NCBI GenBank assembly: GCA_947305245.1
Contig: CAMZDG010000006.1
Coordinates: forward strand, 59,465-123,464
Direction of reading: 5' to 3'
Length of the DNA stretch: 64,000 nt
Source: an uncultured Lachnospiraceae bacterium
GTDB lineage: Bacteria > Bacillota > Clostridia > Lachnospirales > Lachnospiraceae
Position numbers and translations under genes: made by a program. Of this stretch, positions 11,101 to 26,100 are shown in pieces. Each line of letters starts with the position of its first letter. Position 1 is the stretch's first letter. The notes beneath the pieces were generated by a model, which did not search any database, was not told the DNA's origin, and saw nothing but the letters and a program-made list of their open reading frames with translations.

Positions 11101-14100
11101 ATAAACATTCTCCGCGTCGGCAGACTTGATCACGTCCACCCTTCCGCCGTCTTCCGTCAGCACGGTTAACTGATCAACGATCAGACCCTCATTCGGGCTC
11201 GCAGTGATCGTCACGGTCTCGCCAACGGGAACGCTCTGCCCGATCGTATTTCCGCCAACCGACAGGCTAAAGCTTCCGCCGGCCGTCACGGTCTGCGGCG
11301 TAACGTCATAACCATACTTAAAGACTCCCAACACGGCAATGGAAGGAGTTTCGTCTCCGCTAAAGTAAACGCTCCCAACCGTGAAGGAATACTTATTCTC
11401 CTCCGTCTTACTCTGGAGCAGCTCGATTGCTTTCGAGTCCGTGCCGTCCGTATAGACCGCATTCAATCCAAGCAGACGATAATCCTGCGCAGGCGTGATC
11501 GTCAGTTCAACTTCTTCGCCGGTCTTCACCTTCTTCACGACGTTGCCGTCCACCGTAGCCGTCAAGCTTCCGGCATAATCCTTGACTACAAAGTTTCTGC
11601 CATCCATGATTCCCGGCAGGAACTGCAATGCATACTCCATGTTCTCCATGAAGGTTACTTCGAAGATCAGACGCGAGCCAAATATGCTATTGGTAACCTC
11701 ATAGTTCACCGTGCCGATGCCCGTTGCATTGTCGATCGTGATTCCATTGATCTCACTGCCATAATTACCAAATTCATAGCTTACGCCGGCATTCACGTCC
11801 CAATATACGGCTTTCACTTTTGCCAGCTGATAGCCATCCATGGGCTCGATCTTAAGCGTCAGTTCTTCACCCGATGCTACGCTGTCAACGACGTTGCCGT
11901 TTTCATCATACGCCGTCAAGGTACCGCCTGCAGGGATCGCCGTATAGTCATTTGCGGCAGTATTCCAAATCTGATAATAGGTCGTGATGGAACCTTCCGC
12001 AGTATCCACTTCTTTCTGTGTCTTCACGTAGATCCAGACGTCTTCGTCAGGCATCACAAATTCAAAGTCTGCATAACCATTTCCACTATAGACATTGGAC
12101 AAATAATCATAATTACTGGAGTAAATGTCATCCCTCTGCCCCTTGCTTCCCAAAGGATCGGATTCGAATTCATATCCGCTCATAAGTTTGATCTCGATAT
12201 AAATCTGATCCTGCTCATGTACCTGCAAGGTAGTGTTCTTAAGTCCATTTACTGTAAACTCTGCCTGTGCACCAGTCGGAGTAGCCGTCCAAATGACGTC
12301 ACCCGTGGTTCCGCCGTATCCGTCTAAGTACTGCACGTGGATCGTACGAGTCTCCGGCTTTGAGCTAAAGTAACCCTCGCCTACCCAGGAGCCTTTGTCG
12401 ATCCGTGCATAGTCCGAATTGATCTCTCCCCAGTCGAACGTAGTTCCGCATTCACCTACTAGGTTAACGCAATTGCTGAACATGTAGGTGCCGCCGGCGC
12501 TAACCAGGCTGCTCGTCACGAAACTATCCGAAGCATAGATCGTCTGTATCAGATCCATGTCGGCGAACATATAGTTCATGTGAGTCACGTTCGAAGTATC
12601 AAAGCTGCTAATGTCAAGGTAGTAGATGCCATCCTGCAGGTCATTGCCCACTTCCTGGAACATCCCGTTCATCTTCTGAACCTTCGAAGTGTTAAAGTGG
12701 CTCAGATCCAGTGTGTTGGGATTCAGAAGTATCGCGCCAGCGAACAGGCCGGACATGTCAACCACGTCTTCCGTATGGATCTTATCAAGGCCGGTAATGT
12801 TCCGGATCACGTTACCGTTGGGATCACGCCACCAGTAGGACATATAGGTCGGATAAATATCAGCCTTGATCACCACATGCTCCACACGGTCATACAGAGA
12901 CGTATCAAACCAAGGCGCCGTCGGACCTGCGTTATTGAACTGCTGATTCTCCAGCTTGATCGCGCCGTCTGCGTTACTGCTTTGCAGATAAAGCGTATTG
13001 TCTGCAACTCTCCAATAGATCGGGGCATTCCACTTCGCTCGAAGCGTCACGTCTTCCCCAACGGCATCATTCTCGAAATCCCATTGCTTCGTCAGAGCAT
13101 CATCCGAATACCAGCCATTAAATGCATAGCCCTCAATAAATTTCGGGAAGGTCGCAGGCTCCACGACCTTGCCGCCGGCAGCCACGGTCTGATCCAAAGG
13201 CTGATGGGCTGAAACATCAATGCTGGTGTCAGGGAGGTTCACGACAAAAGTAACCGTCTTATCCACTCCGAGCACTCTCTCCTTAGTCACTAAGGTTCTA
13301 ACGTCCGGCGTGTTCGGCGCGGTCACGACGCAGGCAAGAAGGCATCCGCCGTCGTTATCCGTTATGGTATAAGTATTTCCGTTCTCGTTTTCAATAGTCG
13401 ACGCGTTTCCGTCCACGTCGATCCTCTGCCATTCATAGTGCAGGGTACCCACGCCAGGATCCGTGTCCGTAACGGTCACAGTAAGAGTCTCACCGATCGC
13501 AGTATTGCCGCTCAGGGTGATTCTTCCGAGCGCCGTTCTCTCCGTAAAGTATCCGTGAGCAGTATTGCCGCCATCAATCCTTGCATAGGCCTTATCCGTA
13601 TGGTCCGTGTCATAAGTCGTGCCAAGACCGCCTTCCAAGCCCTCACGATTCGTAAACATGTCTTCGCTTTCCGTGACGTTAGAAACGTCAAACTTGTCAG
13701 AAACATAGATGGTTGTCAGCTTCTGATCCGGATCATCCGTCTTAAACATGGAAGTCATATATACTACCTTGGAGGTGTCAAAGCTGCTCAGATCCACGGT
13801 CGTCAGACTGGTACACTCGTAGAACATTGAATCCATGTTCGTCACGTTGCTCGTGTCAAAGCTGCGCAGATCCAGCGACGTCAGTTTGTAACAGTCTCTG
13901 AACATTCCCGCCATGTTAGTCGCCGACGAAGTGCTGAAATTCGTAAAGTCAATAGACTTCAATTCGCTACAATCCATAAACAAACCATAGAATGTTGTCA
14001 CGTTCGAGGCATCGAGATTGCTCAGATCGATGGTCTTCAGCTTTTCACAACCAGCGAAAGTCTGTTCCATGTCCGTTACGCTTGAAAGATCCAGCCCGGT

Positions 14101-17100
14101 GAGCGTGATTCCCGTCAAGTTATACGCGTCCACGAACATGGCATACATGCTTGTCACGCTCGAAGTGTTCCACTTGCTCAGATCCAGATTTCCGGAGAGG
14201 GGAAGCTCATAGAACGCTGCTCCCATGTGCATCACCTTGTCCGTCTTAAGGTGATCAAAGTTTTCAAAGGACTGGACATTCATATCCTTGAAGGCACAGG
14301 TCAAGTTCGTAGGATGGATCTCATCCACGAAATCAACCTTCGTTACGTTCCTGGTAGAATAAACACTCGAATAATAATCGTAGGAACACAGACTGCCATA
14401 GGAAAGCTTCTCTCTTCCGGTACCATCACTGCTATAGAAGCTAAGCACGAGGTCCGAACCCACCTCCTGGATGTCGTAATAGATCTCTTCCGGAGTCGCA
14501 TCCTTATCCGTAAAGTAGCCAGGCAGATAATGCGTTCCGTCAAACGTTCCGTCGATGCGTGCCATTTCCTTGTCGCCGGAATTATAGGTTGCCTCCAGCC
14601 ACTGATGCATGGTTCCGGCGCCGCCGATCAAGCTTTCACTGCCTTCGAACATGTTAGGATAGCCGTTTTCATCATAGGTATCCGTCACGTTCGTTGTCAC
14701 AAAGGAAGGCGAAGCGTAAATCGTGCGCAGGGAATAACAATCACGGAACAAGTTGTCCATCTTCGTCACGTGGGAAGTATCAAAGCTGCTCAGATCCAGC
14801 TCTTCAAGGTTCCGACATCCCTTGAACATGTTGGACATGTCAGTGATTCCCGTGATGTCCAGCTTCTCCAAGCCTTCAATGCTTTCGATCTGGTAACAGT
14901 CTTCGAAAGCAGATGCAACGGAGGCGGGCTTGATCTCATCCATGATCACAACCCTTTCAATACTGGTCTTATCCAGGTTTCCGGAAACGTAAGCGTTACT
15001 GCTTAGCTCTTTATTCTTGATCTCGGTCATGTTGCCAATATACTTATTATACAGGCGCAGCACAACCTCCCCGTTCTCATTGGCGAGCGAATAATACAGG
15101 CCTTCCTTGCCGTACATTGCCACGTCCGTAAAGTAACCGGGATTTACCTTGCCGCCGTCAAGCTTAGCATAAGTATAGGAAATATTGTTTGCATCATAAA
15201 CAGTACCTGCACCACCGGCCAGACTAAGGCGGTTCAAGAACATCTCATCGCCATTGTTGTCCCGCTCCATGGCAGCCGTCATCACAAACTGATCTGAAGC
15301 GAAAATGGCCCTCAGGTTATAATCCGGCGCGCCCGAACCGAACATCCTGTAAGCATTCTCCAGGCTCGAAGTGCTAAAGCTGCTTATATCAAGTGACGTC
15401 AGGCTAATGCAGTCAAAGAACATCGAGTATGCGTTGGTTAATTTCGAGGTATGGAAACCGCTAAGATCCAAGGAAGTAACCGCCTTACATGCGAGGAACA
15501 TAGCTCCCATGTTCGTCACGCTCGCCGTGTCAAAGCTACTTACGTCAATGGTGGTCGCGCTTTCACAGCGATAGAACATGAACGACATGTCAGTGACGCT
15601 TTCCGTGTTGATCCCGGCAAGGTTGATCTCGGTCAGCCTCAGGCAGTCATAGAACATGTAACTCATGTCAGTGACATTCTTCGTATTAAAGTTGCTCAGT
15701 TCCACAGAGGTGAGGCCCTCATCGTTGCCAAACATATAGGACATGTCCGTTAACTTATCCGTCGCTCCGCTCAACTTGACGGAAGTGATGCCATAATTAT
15801 TGTAGAACATATGGTTCATGTCGGTAACGTTCGACAGATCCCAAGTGCTCAGATCCAGTTCCCCTGCCAACTCGGGCATACCCGAAAATGCATATCGCAT
15901 GGAGGTTACGTTCTTGGTATCGATCTTAGCAAGACCTTCAATGGTAGTACCGTACATGCTTGCAAACGCAAAGGCCATGTCAGAAGGCACAATGTTGTCT
16001 TCGATCTTGATCTCCGTTAATCTATATTGCCAGGTGCCTAACTCACCATTCTCGTAGGCAAGTGCATGCATAACACCGCCGGCAAGTCTTGACCTGCCAG
16101 TTCCTTCTGCATTATAGAAATGAAGCGTATACTCATCCGTCGTCCCGTCATTCAGGGTAAACTGATAGTAGATGGAGGAAGGATCCACGATGTTCTTTCC
16201 GGTAAAGTATCCCTTCTTGCCGTCACGGCCATCCATCCAGGCATAAGTCTTATCGACAGGATTGGAATATCCCTCGCTGTACAGATATAGTCTCGTACCA
16301 AGACCGCCCACCAAAGACCAACATGATTGGAACATGTCTTTGTCGCTGTCCGGATCCGTAAGACCAGTCAGGACAAAGCTCTCCGAAGCATAGATCGTCT
16401 TCAGTGCACCGCTGTTCGTGAACATTTCCTTCATGCTCGTCACGCCCGCCGTGTCGAACCAGCTCAGATCCAGGGCGGCTAATACGCGGCAGTCATTGAA
16501 TGCCTTTGCCATGGAGGTCACGTCCTCCGTGTTCAGGTACTCAATGTTCTGAATTTCCTTCAGCTTGATGCACTGATAGAACGCGGAATCCATATTGACA
16601 GGATAGATCGGCTCCTCAATGATGACCTGAGTAATGTCTTCTTTGGTGATGGCCGTCTCACCGCTCGTATTCGTGTACTGCGAGCTGTTCAGCATTCCGG
16701 CATAAACCTGCTGCCATCCTGCTTTTTTCGTCGCAGACAGGCGCAGTACCGTCTCCTCGCCTTCCATCTCCAGCTTGTAGAAGATCCTCTTGCTCATCAG
16801 GGCTTTATCCGTAAAGAAACCGGGCTTCGAAGCCGCAGGATTATCCACGATTGCGTATTCGGAATCTGAATGAGGATCATTTTTATAAGCAGTACCCTGA
16901 CCACCCACCAGGCCCATGCGGTTGGTAAACACGGCGCCTCCGCAATCGGTTCCAACATGCGAAGGATCAAACGTATCCGTTGCGTAGATGGTCGTAAGGT
17001 TATAATCTACCGTATTTGTATAGAACATATTGCTAAAGCCCCAGGCGTTCCTGGTGTCGAAGCTCGACAGATCCAGCTCGGTCAGGCTCTTACAATTCTC

Positions 17101-20100
17101 GAACATGCTGCCAAAGGTACCCACTTGTTCCGTATCAAAGCTCGACAGGTCGACACTTTCCAGGTTGGTACAACCCTGGAACATGCCAGACATCGTGGTA
17201 ACGCTTGAGGTGTCAAAGCTCGTCAGGTCAAGGCTGGTCAAAGTAGCGCAGTCCTTAAACATATCGATCATTGTCGTAGCGCTGGCCGTATCAAAGCCCG
17301 ACAGATCCAGATTATTCAGGGCTTCGCAGCCGTCGAACACATAATTCATGCTATCCAGACCCGTCGTTTTCAGGTATCCCATGCCCTCAATGGAGGTAAG
17401 CCGGCTACAGTTCTGGAATGCCTTCTCAACGCTCGTCGGCTGGATCTCCTCGTGGATGATCACCTTCGTAATGGAAGTCCTGTCATAAGCTGCCGCGCCG
17501 GCACCGCCCTTCACGTACTGATCGCTGCTCAGGGCATTATTCGCAAGCGGCGTCATACCGCTGGCATACGTGCCAAAGAGATGCAGCACAACGTCACTTC
17601 CATCATCCTCGATCTTATAATATACGCCGGTCGCGCCAAGCATCGTAATGTCCGTAAAGTAACCAGGAGCCGTAGTGCCTCCGTCGATCACGGCATACGT
17701 GGCATCCACTACCGTATTATCATATTTCGTTCCGGCACCGCCCACAAGGCCCGTACGATTCGTGAACATATTACCGCTTCTTTGTACGTTTGTAAGGACA
17801 AACTTATCAGATACAAAGATTGTCTCAAGCTTGGTATCCGTATTGTCAGCCTCGAACATGTTCATCATTGCCTCTACGTTCTTCGTATCGAAGCTCGACA
17901 GATCCAGAACCGTCAGACCTGTACAATTATGGAACATGTCATTCATGTCCTCCACTTGTTCCGTATTGAAGTCTGACAGGTCAAGTGCGGTCAGGGAAGA
18001 ACAACCGTAGAACATGCCATACATGCTCTGCACCTTGTCCGTCATAAATCCGTCAAGGCTCAGCGTCTTCAGGCCAGAGCATTGTGAGAACATTAGTACC
18101 GTGCTTGTGAGTTCATCATTCGTCCAACCGTTCAGGATCAGTCCCTCCAGATCCGAGCAGCCGGCAAACATGGAATCCGCAGCTATCACGTGACTTGTAT
18201 CAAAGCTCGAGAAGTTGAGCGTGCCCGTCAAGCCAGTGTTTTCAAACGCCGAATACATGTTCATAACCTTATCCGTCTTAAGATTTGTAAGGTTTACAAT
18301 GGTAGTCAGATCCGTCATGTTCTTGAAGGCGTCATACAACGTTCCGGGATGGATCTCGTTCGCGAACTCTACCGTAGTAACGGATCTTGCCAAAATTCCT
18401 CCGTTCGAATAGGAATAAGAAGTCATCGCGCCTCTAAGGAGCTTAATGCTGTCCGTCTCCTCATGATCATAGAAGGTCAGCTTCACGTCGCTGCCACTCT
18501 GTGCCAGCGTATAGTAAATATCGTCTCCCTTTGCATTCTTATCCGTAAAGAAGCCCATCTGATAATTTCCTGCCGTACGGGAATCAATACGGGCAAAGTT
18601 CTTACTTATCACGTAAGAATAGTTGGTGGCAGAATTGGGATCATTATATGCTCTCGTGCCGTAGCCGCCGACAAGCTTCGAGCATCCCGTGAACATATTG
18701 CCGCCGTTTGCCGCATCATCATCCGTCACTGCCGATGCGTCAAATTTGTCAGAAGCATAGATGGTCTCCAGATTCGAACAGCCGCTAAATATGTTAGCCA
18801 TCTTTGTCGCGCCGGTAGTATCAAAGCTGCTCAGATCCAGCTCCGTCAGATTAGAACATCCGCTAAACATCTCGGACAGATCCGTCAAACCTTCGACGTG
18901 CAGGTACTCAAGGTTTTCGATCTCCTCAAGCGCACTGCATCCCTTGAATGCCGATGCAACGCTCGTCGGCTGGATCTCCTCCGTAATGACAACCTTCTGA
19001 ATTGCAGATACGTCAATGCTGATCGCTGCATTGGTCGACTGATACAGACTGCTATCCAACGCATCGCCCGTAAGCGGCATTCTTCCCGCGCCGGAATGGC
19101 CATACAGTCTCAAGGTGTTTACAGAGTTTTCCGCCAGTAAAGTATAGAACAGTCCTTCCCCGATCAAAGACTTATCCGTGAAGTATCCGGGTTTTCCATC
19201 CACTCCGTCGATCCAGGCATACGATGCCTCCGTATAGGCCTGAACATATGTAGTGCCATTGCCGCCGGTCAGATTCTTGCGTCCCCAGAACATTGAGGTG
19301 GAATTCGTCACTTTTGTCGTCTTAAAGTTCCCCGACGCATAAATGGTCGTCAGGTTATAATCGTCGAAATCTGACGCAAACATGGCACCCATTTTCGTCA
19401 CTTCGCCCGTATCAAAGCTGCTTACGTCAATCACGTACAGGTTAGTACAATTGTAGAACATGCCGTACATGTCCGTTACCTTTTTAGTGTCAAAGCTGCT
19501 AAGGTCCACGGACATAAGGTTCGTACATCCATTAAACAGGGAGGTCATGCTTGTCACGTTGGAGGTGTCAAAGCCGCTAAGATCCACCGTCTTCAACGCG
19601 GCACAGTCTCTAAACATGCTTTGCATATTCGTAAGCTTCGTGGTGTCCCAACTGCTCAGATCCACTTCCTCCAGGCTAGAGCAATTGTCGAAAAGATACG
19701 CCATGGTCACTACGTTTGAAGTATCGAAATCATTTACTTCCGCAACGGTCAGGGTTTTGCAGTTTCGGAACATATAGGACATGTCTTCCAAGAGCGCCGT
19801 GTTGATTCCTGAGAATTTTGCTTCCTTCAGGGAATTACAATCAGCGAACATATTGGCCATGGTCTTACAGCTCGAAACATTCAGATTCTCCATGTTCACG
19901 GACTCCAGTCGCGTGCAATAGGAGAACATATTTGCCATGCTTGTCACGTTGCTTAAGTCCCCCGTCAAACGAATGGAGGTCAAAGAAGAACAGCTGTCAA
20001 ACATGTATTCCATGTTCGTCACCGAAGAAAGATCCAAGACGCTTAGATCGATCTCCTGAAGGGCTGCGCATTGGTCGAACATGTAAGAAAGATCCTTTGC

Positions 20101-23100
20101 ATCATCAAGATGCAAGTTTTCAAGATTCTCAACCTTCTTTAGACCATATAATCCCTTAAAGGCCGCCGTAACACTCGAAGGATAGATGTCATCCACAAAT
20201 TTTACGGTAGTGACGTTAGGCACGTGGACAACATATGCGTCACTCTTTAAGATACCGTTCGTAAGCTTGGTTCTGTCAGTTCCGGCGCTGTTATAGAAGG
20301 ATAGCAAGACGCCAGAGTTGGCGCTGTCAGTCCCTGTCGTGTAGTATACGGCCGATCTCTCCTCCCAAGTTGCGCAGAAGGTCTTGTCGCCGGAGTCGGT
20401 TGTGCCGACTGCGGTAACGATCGTGCCAGGCGTATTCTTTTCATACCATCCGGTGAACGTGTAATCGTCTCTGGTTACGTCTGTGGGCAGGGTCACGCCG
20501 GTGCCGTACTTATAATCCGTAGGCACGGTGGTGTCATTGATCTTTGCAGTCGCGTCACCTTCCGCCATCAAGTCAAAGGATACAGTGTAGGAGCGAACGG
20601 ATGCCTCATAATATGCCTTCAGCGTGATCGCGCCGTCCACCTCAGGCATGTCGTCGCCGCCTGTGTAAACATGAGGAACCGTGGCAGTATCCTTCGTCAG
20701 GATCCAGCCCTTAAACGTATAGTTGAATCCTACCGTCGATGCCTTCGAAGGTGCACTCGTTCCACTATAGACAGGCTTTGTGCCATACGGTACGGCCTGC
20801 TGTACGTAAAGCTGGGTATTATTTGCGTCATCGTCGTCCACGAAGGTGACGTCAAACTTCTCCTTTTCGAAAATTGTCAGGATCACCAGATCGTTGGCAG
20901 GCATGGTAAAGGTATAGTGGTTATCCTCCACCTTGGTAAGCGCTAAGTTCACGTCCTCGCCTTCTGTGTCCGTAATGATAAATTCGCTGAATTCGTAAGT
21001 ATCATCCGGTACGGCGTACAGGTGCACCAAGTCTCCTGCATCCGCAAAGTTTGCAATGTTCGTGTATGCGTAACCGTTCTCGGTTTCCTCACTGAAGAAT
21101 ACGGTATAGTTTACAATGTTCAGCGTTACCTTACAATCCTTCGGAGGCATCTTGAAGGAATACCTTCCGTTTGCATAAGTTACCGCAACGTTTTGTCCGT
21201 CTGCATCCACGACAGTGATGGAGTTCGGCGTCGTCAGCTCCGTGATCGGGTTAGCGATTTCGGTCTTCATGAGTTCAACACCTACGTAAACCGTCTGATC
21301 CGTTACGTACTTATGCGTCATCGAACCGAACTCTTCAAATGTTTTGTCATAGGAGTCCACTTCATGACCAACGCCAGCTATGTTGAACACGCCGCCGCCC
21401 GTCAATTCTACCGTCAACGTATTCTCTTTCGCCGTCCACTGAGCGAAGAAGGTCTTATCTTCCGCCTCCGTCGTGCCAATGGTGGTCACCTTCGCGTCAT
21501 TGGCCGTAGGATTTTCGATCAGATACCAGCCTGCGAACTCATAACCGTCTCTGGTCACCTTATCGGATCCGGGCAGAGTTGTTCCAACGCCGTAAATATA
21601 GGAAGTAACGGCATTTTCAATCTTTGCGGAGGCATCGCCGCCTGCATTCAAATTATAAGTGATGCCAAACGTCTTTCCTGCTTCGCCAAACTCTGCGTAG
21701 TAGTCCTTGTCTCCCGTTACGGAGGTAAGTCCCTGGTTGCCGTCCGCGTCAGCCCATCCGACAAAGGTATAGGTTACCTGTGCCGTAGCCGCCTTAACGG
21801 GCGCATAGGTATTGTCATAGGTCGGAACAGTGTTGTAAGCCACCTGCTGTGAGTGGAACTTCGACAGATCGTCCCCGTCATAATGGAACTTGATCGTGTA
21901 CTCTCTTGCATCTTCACTGTATACCGCCTTGAAAGTAATGTCTCCCTTTACTTCAGGCAGGTCCGCATTGGTCTCATAAACAGTCGTTCCGTCCACGGTC
22001 CACCCTGCAAAGGTAAAGACCTTATCCACGGAAGGATTCTTCGTAGGATTTGCAGGAGGAACAATGCCCGTCCCGGACGTGCCATAATCGTATGCGGTCG
22101 CCGCCTTCAGGGACGTTGTGCCGTCATCGTCCACGAAGGTTACGTTATATTGATTCAGCTTTTCCGTATAATATGCCCTGAAGGTATAATTCTGATTCAC
22201 CTTAGGCAGCGCGTCAACTCCCATTTCATACTTAACGCCGTTCGCCATCCAGCCGGTGAAAATATAACTATACTGAGGGTCAGGATCCCTCGTAGGATCT
22301 GTCGTTCCGGGGTATGCGGGATCGCTGTCGAAAGGCTCATTCGGCTGCACTGCCAGTGCGGTGCCATCATAATTCTCCCAACGTACGTTGTATCCTGCCA
22401 CCGTGAGCGTGAGCGTCTCGCTAAAGCCGCCGTCATCCGTCGTTACCGTAATGGTCGTGCTTCCTGCCGCCACGGGAGTGATCGTCGCAGTGGCTTTGCC
22501 CAGAACGTTCGCCGTCTCAGAATCACCTACGATCTTTAGAATGTTTTCGTCACCGCTCGCCCAGGTCACTTTCTTGTTGCTGGCCGTAGCAGGCTCCAGC
22601 GTTGCCGTCGCCTGCGAATGTGCTCCGAGAATCACCTTGTTTTGAACACTGTCGGTCGTCAGGGTAACGCCGGTCACTGCCGTCCTCACGTGAAGGTCAC
22701 AGGTTGCCGTCTTCCCTCCATCCTCCGTCTCCACGGTGATGGTCGTGTCTCCGTTCGCCTTAGGCGAAATAGTCACGGTCAATCCGTCCGTGCTCTTGGT
22801 AAGATCCGCCAGAGTAGTGTCTCCGATGGTCCATTGCACGTTCTTATTCTCCGCAGTGTCCGGAAGAACGGTTGCCGTCAGACTGCCGGAGGTGCCGCCA
22901 ATGTAAAGCTCCAGATCCGTCTGATCCAGTGATACGGAGGTGGGATGGATCACCGCAGTCGTCTGGTAGGTCGCCGTATAGGTTACGGTTCCCGTTACCT
23001 GAGGCAGATTGTCGGCAGCATAATCATTCTGGCCATCCGACCAGCCAGAGAATTGATAGTGGAAATCATTGTCCGTATCTCTCGTGGGATCCGCGGGTCT

Positions 23101-26100
23101 TGCGATCGCGCTTCCGAGCGTATCATAATCATAGCTCTGAGAAGCTTGCCCGTTCACCATAAGAGCCGTGCCGTCATAGTTTATGAAGGATACGGCATAC
23201 TGTTTGATCGTTTCCTTGTAGGTTGCCACATAGGTAACGTCTCCCGTTACGTCGGGCAGATCGGCCGCCGTCTGATACTTCGTTGTTCCGTCCACGGTCC
23301 ATCCGTCGAAGGTATAGATGAACTTTGCGGTCTCCTGCTTCGTAGGATTTGCGGGCGCATAGTTCGTGCCCTCCGTGCCATAGTCGTAAGCGGCGGTCGC
23401 CTGGATCACGGTTGTTCCATCGTCGTCCAGGAAGGTGACGTCGTACTGGTTGACAATCTCGTCAAAGTATGCCTTCAAGGTAAGATCGCCCTGTACTTCA
23501 GGCATTAAGGAACCAGTCGCATACTGAGTCGTGCCGACCTCCCAGCCTGCGAAATTATAAGAGTATTGTGCGTCGCCAGTCCTGCCGGGAACTGTAGCGC
23601 CGGGATAGGAAGCCGTCGTGCCGAAGGAAATGTTATACTGCGTCTCCAGAGGCGTGTTGTCCCAGTTCAGCCAGGTAACCTTATAAGTGTTCGTACGCCC
23701 CGTGAAGACTGCCTTATATGTATCGTCTCCCGTCACGGGCTCGATCTCGTGATCCCATCCGGTGAAGTCGTAGCTATACTGCGGGGTACCCTGCTTTTCC
23801 GGCGTCGTGGAAACGGCAGGCGTCTCGCCGTAATTCCATTCCTTTTCCTCAATCAGATTTCCTTCGTCATTGAGGAACGTGATGAGATAGCTGTTGAGTT
23901 CTTCCGTGTATTTTGCGGTATAAGTCTTGTCTCCGGTCACGGGTACGACTCCGCCGTCCCAGCCTGCAAACCGGAAGGTATACTGCGGAGTCCTTTGCTT
24001 CGCAGGTTCCGGACCGTTATATTCAGGCGTCTCGCCGTAAGGAACCAGCGTGTCCTTCTCAAGCTCCGAGCCGTCCTCGTTCACCCAAAGAATCGTGTAC
24101 TTGCGGATCGTAAGGTCGTAATGCGCAGTATAAGTTATGTTTGCCGTTACTGCGGGAAGCTCTTCACCGTTGTGGAAGGTGCCGGCGGCAGAGGTCCAGC
24201 CTGTCATGTCGTAAGTGTACTGGGCGTCGGGATCCCTATACACGACGTCTCCCTCATAGCGAGGGATCGTGCCCCATGCAAGGCCCCTGTCCTCCTTGAT
24301 GACGGAACCGTCCCAGTCTCTCCAGGTCACCGTATAGACGGTGGGAGCAACGTAGGGCTTATCCAGCTCCTTCTTCGCGTAAACTGCGATAAATTTCGCA
24401 TCTTTCTTCACTGCGGGAAGAGTTGCATCTGCTGCATAAGTCTCCCCGTCCTCGCCAAGCTTCCAGCCCGCGAAGGTATAGGAATACTCCTCGTCGGATT
24501 CCTTTTCAGGCTCGGTGCTGCCTGCATATTTGGGCACAGTGCCGTAAGGAACCGTCTGGTGGTTCAAAACAGTCACCTTGTCCTCGTCATAGAACACTAC
24601 GTTCACGTCCAGCGCGCGGAAGGTTGCCCTTACGTTGACGTTGCTTGCAGGCATGACGAACTGATAGCCTTCGCCGCTTGCGACAACGCCGATCGCACTG
24701 CCGTCCGCGCTGGTCACGGTCAGGCTCTCAAGCTCATGCCCCTCGCCCTTTCGGATGCTCAGGGAGACGGTCTCGCCTGCGTCCGCCTCTGCGGGAGTGG
24801 CGCTCACGGTGCCGCCATCGGCAGCCGTAACGTTTACTTGATACTTGGCCTCCGCCTCGATCTTTACGAAGCTGCCGCCCACGATCACGTCGCTGGCAGG
24901 CATGGAAAAGCTGTGATCCGCCGCCAGGGAGACGGACCCGCCAATTCTCTTCGTCTTTGCGTTATATGCGTTCACGGTGAGGGACTCCAGCTTGTATCCC
25001 TCGTCGGGAACCGCGATCAGCGTCACCTTCGCTCCCACTTCCACGCGGCTGGGCGCGATGATGGTTCCGTGCTCCACGTCCGCAACGACCACGGGATAGC
25101 TGTCCACCTTGTCGAGCTCGATCAGGTGGAACCTCTCGTCCTTGCGGAACACCGAGCCCGCGTTATATCTCTCAAGAACGGCTTCCTTTCCGAGGATCGT
25201 GTCCGTCACGCCGATGATGTCCGTGCCGAGCACCGTCACCTGGAAGTCCTCCTCGCCTGCGAGGATCGATGCGCCGTCCTCCATCTCGTTCGCGATCGTT
25301 CCGCCTGAGAAGTGGAACTCCGCCTTCGCGCCGCTTGCCACGCGCATGATCGTTTCGTAGCGGTTGGACGAGATCATTCCCGAAAGCATGATCACCTCGC
25401 CGCCGTCAATCACGATCATTTCCTCTCCGGACGCTTCCGGGGCCGCCTCGACGGTTCCGGCGTTCTTAAAGGTGCCGTTCGTCGTCATGCCCTTTCCGAG
25501 CACGAGGCGTCCGGTCTCCGTGATCTCCAAAATGCCCATGTTTACCAGGACGTCCTGCAGCATCAGGGTGTTGGAGCTGCGCACGGTCACGGTGCCCTCG
25601 TTGGACATCCTCGCGTAAAGGTTCGCCGTGCCGTCCACGGTGAAGCTGCTTCCCTTTAGGACGCGAACGGGCACGCCTGCCCTTGCCTCCAGGGTCTTTC
25701 CTTCGGGCGCCGTGAAGTCAACGTCCACCTTCAGCGTGTTGTCGTCCTCCGTCCCGTTTCCGGGAAGCAGTACGACCCTTCCGTATTTTTCAGCGTCTAG
25801 GTATTTCTGAACCGTCTCCGCCGTCTGGGGCATGATCAGGTATGCCACCGCGGAGGGCCTGTCGGTGTTCGCCGGCTTCCACACGGGATCCTTTTCCACC
25901 ACGTTCAGCTCTTCCGCCGCCTTCTCCTCGATCAGGCGGATCTCCTTCTGATGCTTTTCCTGGTCCGCCAGCTTCCGCTCTTCCACGTATTCCTTCGTTA
26001 GGCCGTTCAGGTCGATCCCGGACTCCTTGAGGATCTTGTCGATCAGCTCCTGGTTCCCGAGGATCTCCTCCAGGACGAACCCGGGAATGTCCTCCTTCGT

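Noticed and set aside
12370..20380. CRISPR-like regularly repeated DNA
   Set aside because: The repetition is the codon-level trace of the DUF285 LRRs inside an open frame; units vary and there are no constant spacers.
23566..25308. 580-aa plus-strand open frame, and similar long frames at 2776-4212 and 4762-5334
   Set aside because: They are antisense to the giant genes, lack ribosome sites, have Arg/His/Val-rich unstructured translations, and exist because the giant genes' codon use leaves the opposite strand free of stops.
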